Made by a program: the position numbers and the translations under genes
In this document: piece by piece, positions 59,458-64,000 of the stretch
Numbering within the stretch: the stretch's first letter is position 1
How the letters are laid out: the number at the start of each line of letters is the position of its first letter
Assembly (NCBI RefSeq): GCF_040566545.1
Contig: NZ_JBEWZI010000005.1
Coordinates: 62,001 to 126,000, forward strand
DNA length: 64,000 nt
Source: Uliginosibacterium flavum
Lineage (GTDB): Bacteria; Pseudomonadota; Gammaproteobacteria; Burkholderiales; Rhodocyclaceae
Direction of reading: 5' to 3'
Notes under the pieces: model-generated
Database searches by the model: none
What the model was told of the DNA's origin: nothing
What the model saw: only the letters and a program-made list of their open reading frames with translations

Positions 59458-61011
59458 TTACTTCAAATCCGAACTGCTCTTTGTCGAATCATCATCCTTG
59501 CGCGAACCTTCCAGCTTGCCGTTTATGATAATGTCGTTGCGAGTCGGTGGCACATAGGAATCCGTTGGCAGCGGATAGTCTGCTGGCAAGGGCTTGACGA
59601 GGTGTGGCGTGATGATGAAGACCAGCTCGGAACGATCCGTCTGGAAACTGCTGCTGCGGAACAGCGCACCGATGATCGGCAACTCACCCAAAAACGGAAA
59701 GGCGCTGATGCTGGAACGCACGTTATTCTTGATCAGGCCGCCGATGGCAAAGCTCTGGCCGTCCATCAACTGCACCGTGGTTATCGCCCGGCGTGTACTA
59801 AAGGCGGGCAGGATTGCCGTGCCACCAATACCTGTCGCAGCAACCGCCACTCCCTTGGGATCCAGCTCCGAGACTTCTGGGGCCACCTTCAAATTGATAC
59901 GCCCGCCACTGAGCACCGTCGGAGTGAACTTCAGGCTCACCCCAAACTCCTTTTCTTCCAGGGTGATCGTATTGTTGCCGCCGGTATTGGTGATGACCGG
60001 GATGTAGATCTTGCCGCCAGCAAGGAAGCTGCCTTCCTGCCCGGAGATCGCCATCACATTAGGTTCGGCCAGCACTTTCACCAGCCCATCCTGCTTCTCC
60101 ATATCAACACCCAGATCAGCTTTGAGTTCGCCTCGCGCAAGTGGCGTATCAAAGCCGCCCGCCGCCGTCAAAGCACTCGTATTCCCGAAACCTAGAACCC
60201 GGGTTCCGTTGATATCAATATTCAACGGAGCAAGTAATGACTTCAAACGCAAGTTGCCGGCGATATTGGTGCCAAACTTGTCGAGCAATGCCTTGGAGAT
60301 TTCAGCCACCTTCACCTCCAGCATCACTTGCTGGGGGGCGGCAACGTCCAGCAAATTGATGACGCGAGGATTGCTGCTCGACGCCGCGTTACCCGTGCCA
60401 CGTACATAGGCATTCGCAATTTCCACCACCCGGTCTGCCGCAGCAGAATCGCTTACCGTGCCCGATAGCACCACCGAATCGGATGCCGAGGCGATCTTCA
60501 GCCCCGCTTCGCCTGGCATCAACTCCTTGAACGAAGCATTCAAACCCGCCGTATCCATGCCGACCACCACATCCACCATCGAGCACAGCCCGGCGCGGTC
60601 CACCAGCACAATGTTGGTCGTACCGATCGATTTGCCCAGTACATAGATTTCAGTCGGGCTCAGCAGCAACACATCGACGTCAGCCACACCTGTTTTGGCG
60701 TTTTGCTGAGACGAGCGCGATTTGTCATCGTCGGTCTTCGTGTCTTCGCTGGGGCGCCCTGCATGCGCATTCTGCGGGTTGCCCAGCAGCATCCGGGATA
60801 CAGGGCTTTGCGGGCGAATCAGCGTGGATTTGCCAACTGCGATCCTGACGACCTGGCCCATCTCTACGCGATTGCACGGCGACGCACTGGCAACCGGCGG
60901 TTTTGCGACAAGCGATTTACTCGACGCTGCAGGTGCAGCCTGAACGCTGCCGCAGGCGAGAATTGACGTGATCAGCGCAGCCAGAGCACGCAACTTGAAT
61001 TCAGAGGACAT
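59458..61011 (-). CDS. rcpA: Tad outer-membrane secretin RcpA/CpaC
   Basis: The 517-residue protein has a signal peptide (MSSEFKLRALAALITSILAC...AAPA). A pilus-type N-domain follows (VRIAVGKSTLIRPQSPVSRM, TEIYVLGKSIGTTNIVLVDR), then a BON-like segment (ASDSVVLSGTVSDSAAADRV), then the secretin domain (about 260-470; VMLEVKVAEISKALLDKFGT, DGLVKVLAEPNVMAISGQEG, ELPIIGALFRS). It forms the outer-membrane pore for the Flp pilus. Confidence 0.94.
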   Translation of the reverse strand: MSSEFKLRALAALITSILACGSVQAAPAASSKSLVAKPPVASASPCNRVEMGQVVRIAVGKSTLIRPQSPVSRMLLGNPQNAHAGRPSEDTKTDDDKSRSSQQNAKTGVADVDVLLLSPTEIYVLGKSIGTTNIVLVDRAGLCSMVDVVVGMDTAGLNASFKELMPGEAGLKIASASDSVVLSGTVSDSAAADRVVEIANAYVRGTGNAASSSNPRVINLLDVAAPQQVMLEVKVAEISKALLDKFGTNIAGNLRLKSLLAPLNIDINGTRVLGFGNTSALTAAGGFDTPLARGELKADLGVDMEKQDGLVKVLAEPNVMAISGQEGSFLAGGKIYIPVITNTGGNNTITLEEKEFGVSLKFTPTVLSGGRINLKVAPEVSELDPKGVAVAATGIGGTAILPAFSTRRAITTVQLMDGQSFAIGGLIKNNVRSSISAFPFLGELPIIGALFRSSSFQTDRSELVFIITPHLVKPLPADYPLPTDSYVPPTRNDIIINGKLEGSRKDDDSTKSSSDLK

Positions 61012-61035
61012 GATTTATCTCCCGCTCATTTTTAT

Positions 61036-61920
61036 TCAGAAACACTCGATGGACTTACTGGCTCCGCGAATGATTTCCACACAGTTGCGTGGCGCCTGAG
61101 CTTCCATTTTTGGTGCTGATCTTGGGCGTGGCGCGCGCATTACGGCTTTTGCAGGTTGTTGCACGCTGGCTGGAATTACTTCCGGTGCCGGCGCTCCTGA
61201 ACCCGTTGGGAAGCCTGTGAGCAAGGACTCTTTGGTTGCGCCCACCGTCTGCAGCGCCACCTGATCGATCTGGTTACGCAGCACCAGTGACAGGCTGCCC
61301 ACCGAGCGTGCCAGATCCAGCCTTTCGGCCTGTTCAGGCGTCACTTCAAGGGTGACCGCATTCACCACCTTGGGTTTTGTCTCATCCCGTCCTGCCTCTT
61401 GCGCCACAGCCAGCACCAGGATGTGCTCAAGCACGAATTTCGAGATCGAGCGATCCTTGTCATTGTTGCCCTTGGCGCCGTCTTCCATGGTGTTGACCAT
61501 GATGTCCACGAAATTTCCGGGCAGCGCGAAGCCTGCTACGCCGATGACATCATTGACCCGCACCGTAATGGCACGCTTACCCTCCGCCACCACCGCAGAC
61601 AGACCACCCTTGGTGCCTAGCGGGGCGAGCTTTCCTTCCAGAATGGCTTCGCCACGGGTGATGCTGGTTTTGGCGACCCGTCCGTCAAGGACCTTGGGAT
61701 CCTTGAAAATGCCTGCCGGCTCGTTGCCGGCTGGCCAGGTAACCATCTTGATCATCTCTGGGGTGATCCGGGCGCCAAACTGGATATCGGTCGTCGCAAT
61801 TGCGACTTTATCGCCCCCAGTCTGACCTTTCTCGTGGATCCAGCGTGCTGCCAGCAGTACCGCTGCTAACCCCGCCAGGATGGCAACCACGAGCATTACA
61901 ACGCTTCGTGTGTTCTTCAT
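61036..61920 (-). CDS. cpaB: Tad pilus assembly protein CpaB/RcpC
   Basis: The 294-residue protein has one N-terminal membrane helix (VVMLVVAILAGLAAVLLAAR). An SAF/AFP-like domain follows (ATTDIQFGARITPEMIKMVTW...LDGRVAKTSITRGEAILEGK), then the RcpC domain (GKRAITVRVNDVIGVAGFALPGNFVDIM). It links the secretin with the inner-membrane parts. It is first in the leftward tad operon. Confidence 0.93.
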   Translation of the reverse strand: MKNTRSVVMLVVAILAGLAAVLLAARWIHEKGQTGGDKVAIATTDIQFGARITPEMIKMVTWPAGNEPAGIFKDPKVLDGRVAKTSITRGEAILEGKLAPLGTKGGLSAVVAEGKRAITVRVNDVIGVAGFALPGNFVDIMVNTMEDGAKGNNDKDRSISKFVLEHILVLAVAQEAGRDETKPKVVNAVTLEVTPEQAERLDLARSVGSLSLVLRNQIDQVALQTVGATKESLLTGFPTGSGAPAPEVIPASVQQPAKAVMRAPRPRSAPKMEAQAPRNCVEIIRGASKSIECF

Positions 61921-62486
61921 GACAAAACTCTCCCGACCAGACTGCCGTTAAGGAATCTTTCATCATCGGGCGGAAGATTATTTATTCTGAGCGCATTGCA
62001 CCGGTTGTTCGGGTGGCTGGCTTTTTGTAACCTGATTCTGGATTTTGCCCCTCAAAAAACCGAGTCCCCGCCCTTTGGTCTGGATATTAATTTCCGTGGT
62101 CGGTTTGTCTGTGACTTTTGTCATGCTCTTCAAATAAAAAAGCGGCCCTTTTGCGCGTTTGCATTGCGTAGGCCTTGACCTAAAGTGTCGGTAAAGCTGC
62201 GGTTCAGGGCATTGAGTTCGGGTCCGGAAATCTGCTTCTGATCGTCACTTCGAAGCTTGCAATACGCCGCTGCAAAATCTCTTCGCGGCACAGGCTTGGC
62301 AGGTTCGATCTGATATCAAACAGCCGTTCGAATGGCTACCCGGCTGAAAGATCAGCGGGCACGGAAATCCCGCAAGATCCGACCACCACACGCCACCGGA
62401 TTCGCCCGCGTCGCGCGTGTCTATTCCGGTTGTTTCAGTGCGAAATGGCAACGAACAAAGACAGAGATATTCAAGTGGAGGCGGCA
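61921..62486. other. Divergent intergenic region of the tad cluster
   Basis: In these 566 nt I see no Flp pilin (a short protein with a G/xxxE-type cleavage site and one helix), no tadV and no tRNA. Short open frames on both strands lack ribosome sites or recognisable content. Promoters for both tad transcripts must lie here. A sigma-54 site was looked for and not found. Confidence 0.5.
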
Positions 62487-62993
62487 ATGAGATATCGAAA
62501 AGAAACGGGGGCGACAGCAGTCGAATTCGCGCTGATAGCGCCAGTCTTTTTCCTGCTCATCTTCGCCATCATCGAATTCGGTCTGCTGTTCTGGGTGGAT
62601 CTCACCATGCAGCACGCCGTGCGCGAAGGCGCCCGTTTTGCCATTACCGGTCAGACCAACCCAAGTCCTGACCCCAACCACAAACGCTATAACGACATCA
62701 TTGCGACAATGAACAAGAGCTCAATGGGATTGTGGGCCAAGGTCGATCCGGAAATTTCGGTAACCATCACCAATGGTGCGAGTTCAACAACGACGGTATA
62801 CGACGACGATACGCCCTATGTCGACGGAATGTTTGGTGAATCAGGGAATGTCATCACTATCCAGCTCAATTGCAGATGGCCCCCGTTTACCGGCTATATC
62901 AGAGATTTTTTCAGCACTGGTGAGCACGGCTTTCACGTCGCGGCCACCATGAAAAACGAGGGCTTCACACCACCACCAACACCAAAACCTTGA
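62487..62993 (+). CDS. tadE: TadE-like minor pseudopilin
   Basis: The 168-residue protein starts MRYRKETGATAVEFALIAPV and has a single N-terminal hydrophobic helix with a conserved Glu (TAVEFALIAPVFFLLIFAII), the mark of TadE-like domains, and a periplasmic rest with few cysteines. TadE proteins are processed and affect pilus assembly. GGAGG precedes the ATG at 62487. It opens the rightward tad transcript. Confidence 0.88.
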   Translation: MRYRKETGATAVEFALIAPVFFLLIFAIIEFGLLFWVDLTMQHAVREGARFAITGQTNPSPDPNHKRYNDIIATMNKSSMGLWAKVDPEISVTITNGASSTTTVYDDDTPYVDGMFGESGNVITIQLNCRWPPFTGYIRDFFSTGEHGFHVAATMKNEGFTPPPTPKP

Positions 62994-63012
62994 AATACGA
63001 GGCCTGCTGATC

Positions 63013-63627
63013 ATGATTGCCTACAAAACCCGTCTATGCCGCAACAGAGGTGTTGCCGCCGTTGAGTTCGCACTGGTGCTGCCTTTCCTTCTCTTGATGT
63101 CGCTCGCCGTGGTCGACTTTTCACGCTTCATCCAGGCCCAGTTGATCATCACCAACGTCAGTCGCGAAGGTGCCAACATGTCTTCCCGATTTACGCCTGT
63201 CGGTGATGCCGAAAACGTAGCCAAGGGATTTCAGGCGATTTTGGACGGCCTGGCCGCCTCCATGCCGCCGCTGAAAATGAGCGACTTCGGCATGATCTAC
63301 ATCACCGAGGTGACCGCGTTAGCCAACAACAACAACAACGCCGTAACGAATACCGTTACAAACCAGTTCTACTGGCTGAAGGGGTGGAGCGGCAGCCCAA
63401 ACAGTGCGATATGGAGTTGTGGTCAATGGAAGGCCGACGGCAGTTGCGATATGGGAACAAGCACGCCCACGGCCAATCTCATGGCTGGAGAGCTGAATGC
63501 TGGCGATCAGATATATGCCGTAGAGGTTTTCTACAATCTGCCTTCGCTCTTTGGTGGTCTACAAATCACCACCAACATCAGGGTGCCAAATATCGGCCCG
63601 ATACTACGTTCAATGAATGTGATGTGA
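63013..63627 (+). CDS. TadE/TadF-like pseudopilin
   Basis: The 204-residue protein starts MIAYKTRLCRNRGVAAVEFA and has the helix VAAVEFALVLPFLLLMSLAVVDF with the conserved Glu, followed by a periplasmic domain containing a run of five Asn (ALANNNNNAV) and two cysteines. It is related in layout to TadF. It lies 19 bases behind the first TadE-like gene. Confidence 0.85.
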   Translation: MIAYKTRLCRNRGVAAVEFALVLPFLLLMSLAVVDFSRFIQAQLIITNVSREGANMSSRFTPVGDAENVAKGFQAILDGLAASMPPLKMSDFGMIYITEVTALANNNNNAVTNTVTNQFYWLKGWSGSPNSAIWSCGQWKADGSCDMGTSTPTANLMAGELNAGDQIYAVEVFYNLPSLFGGLQITTNIRVPNIGPILRSMNVM

Positions 63628-63651
63628 ACACGGCAACGTGGAGGAAAAATC

Positions 63652-64000
63652 ATGCGTACACCTGGCTTTAGAAAGATCAAAGGGCAGATTGCCCTCATGA
63701 CCGGCCTGCTGATCCTTGTCCTGGTCGGGGTCGTGGGCCTGGCGATCGATTCCGGTCTGGGCTACATCATCAAGGCCAGACTCAATGCAGCCGTAGATGC
63801 CGCTTCTATTGCCGGTGCGCGTGGCGTCGTGATTGGCAACACTCAGGCAGCGCAGACCGCCAACGCCCAAGCCGCCGCCACCAACTTTTTTAACGCAAAT
63901 TATGCTAATGGATTTATGAATTCCACGCCGACCTTGGGCGATATCAGGGTCAACTATCTAGGGAACGGGCAGATCACCGTAGACGTTGCCGCCACCGCCG
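63652..64000 (+). CDS. tadG: TadG-like pilus-associated protein (partial, 3' end off window)
   Basis: The first 116 codons are present. MRTPGFRKIKGQIALMTGLL leads into a helix ending VVGLAIDSGLGYIIKARLNA, followed by AVDAASIAGARGV, the pattern of the TadG N-terminal (Flp pilus-assembly) domain that precedes a VWA domain. GGAGG lies nine bases before the ATG. It continues the TadE-like pair. Confidence 0.87.
   Translation, partial: MRTPGFRKIKGQIALMTGLLILVLVGVVGLAIDSGLGYIIKARLNAAVDAASIAGARGVVIGNTQAAQTANAQAAATNFFNANYANGFMNSTPTLGDIRVNYLGNGQITVDVAATA

Noticed and set aside
61996..62178. 60-codon rightward frame considered as Flp pilin or TadV
   Set aside because: It has no pilin cleavage site or the single long helix plus length pattern of Flp, and no ribosome site.

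Overview
The window looks like a chromosomal segment of a diazotrophic betaproteobacterium, most likely Rhodocyclales/Zoogloeaceae-like. That placement is inferred from GC-rich coding, the nifHDK-nifT-fdx-nafY-cowN-draT gene set, tandem PAS-GGDEF proteins, an H1-like lysine/alanine/proline-rich protein and a Tad pilus cluster; no rRNA or other definitive taxonomic marker is present.

Layout. 1-833: partial lipoprotein with a GDS(A)/SGNH esterase domain of the rhamnogalacturonan acetylesterase type. 1193-2005: AraC/GyrI-like regulator. 2326-6131: potABCD-type polyamine ABC transporter. 6418-10321: two paralogous membrane PAS-GGDEF cyclases (two and four PAS domains). 10641-13078: molybdenum cofactor genes mobB, moeA, moaD, moaE. 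13226-22737: a leftward aldarate-type catabolic operon (enolase-superfamily dehydratase, peptide-type ABC transporter, aldolase, tartronate semialdehyde reductase, glycerate kinase) opposite a FadR-type GntR regulator at 23049, with matching operator-like palindromes. 24120-30329: DUF748/AsmA-like envelope protein and a REC-GGDEF-EAL response regulator. 30498-37241: fused pabBC, mltD, typA, 5'-methylthioinosine phosphorylase and peptide deformylase. 37289-40060: KdgF-like cupin, an unknown tail-anchored protein and kduI, which together with the esterase at the left edge suggest use of pectin-derived uronates. 40225-44053: sirtuin, MATE exporter, small membrane protein, histone H1-like protein. 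44211-46165: hybrid kinase remnant and a flavodoxin-fold quinone reductase.

46271-54352 is the nitrogen fixation block. nifH, nifD, nifK, nifT, a ferredoxin, nafY, a small nif-associated protein, cowN (CO protection), a 65-residue cysteine-rich protein and an unknown 188-residue protein are read leftward from a sigma-54 promoter with a NifA site. The NifA site lies inside the 5' end of the divergent draT frame. DraT would ADP-ribosylate the NifH arginine visible here; draG is not in the window. 54502-64000 is a Tad (Flp) pilus cluster: cpaB, rcpA, a lipoprotein, tadZ, tadA, tadB, tadC leftward, and two TadE-like genes plus a partial TadG rightward. No Flp pilin or prepilin peptidase is visible.

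The most unusual signal is non-coding. Several arrays of 7-bp units lie directly at or just behind stop codons of leftward genes (pabBC, sir2, nifK, nifT and the 188-residue nif gene), often as inverted pairs able to fold, and one perfect 11-copy heptamer array lies just upstream of a membrane protein gene. A second family of roughly 70-115 bp intergenic repeats built around GCCTGAAGA/TCTTCAGGC recurs at gene ends through the whole window, and in two places is joined to the heptamer arrays.
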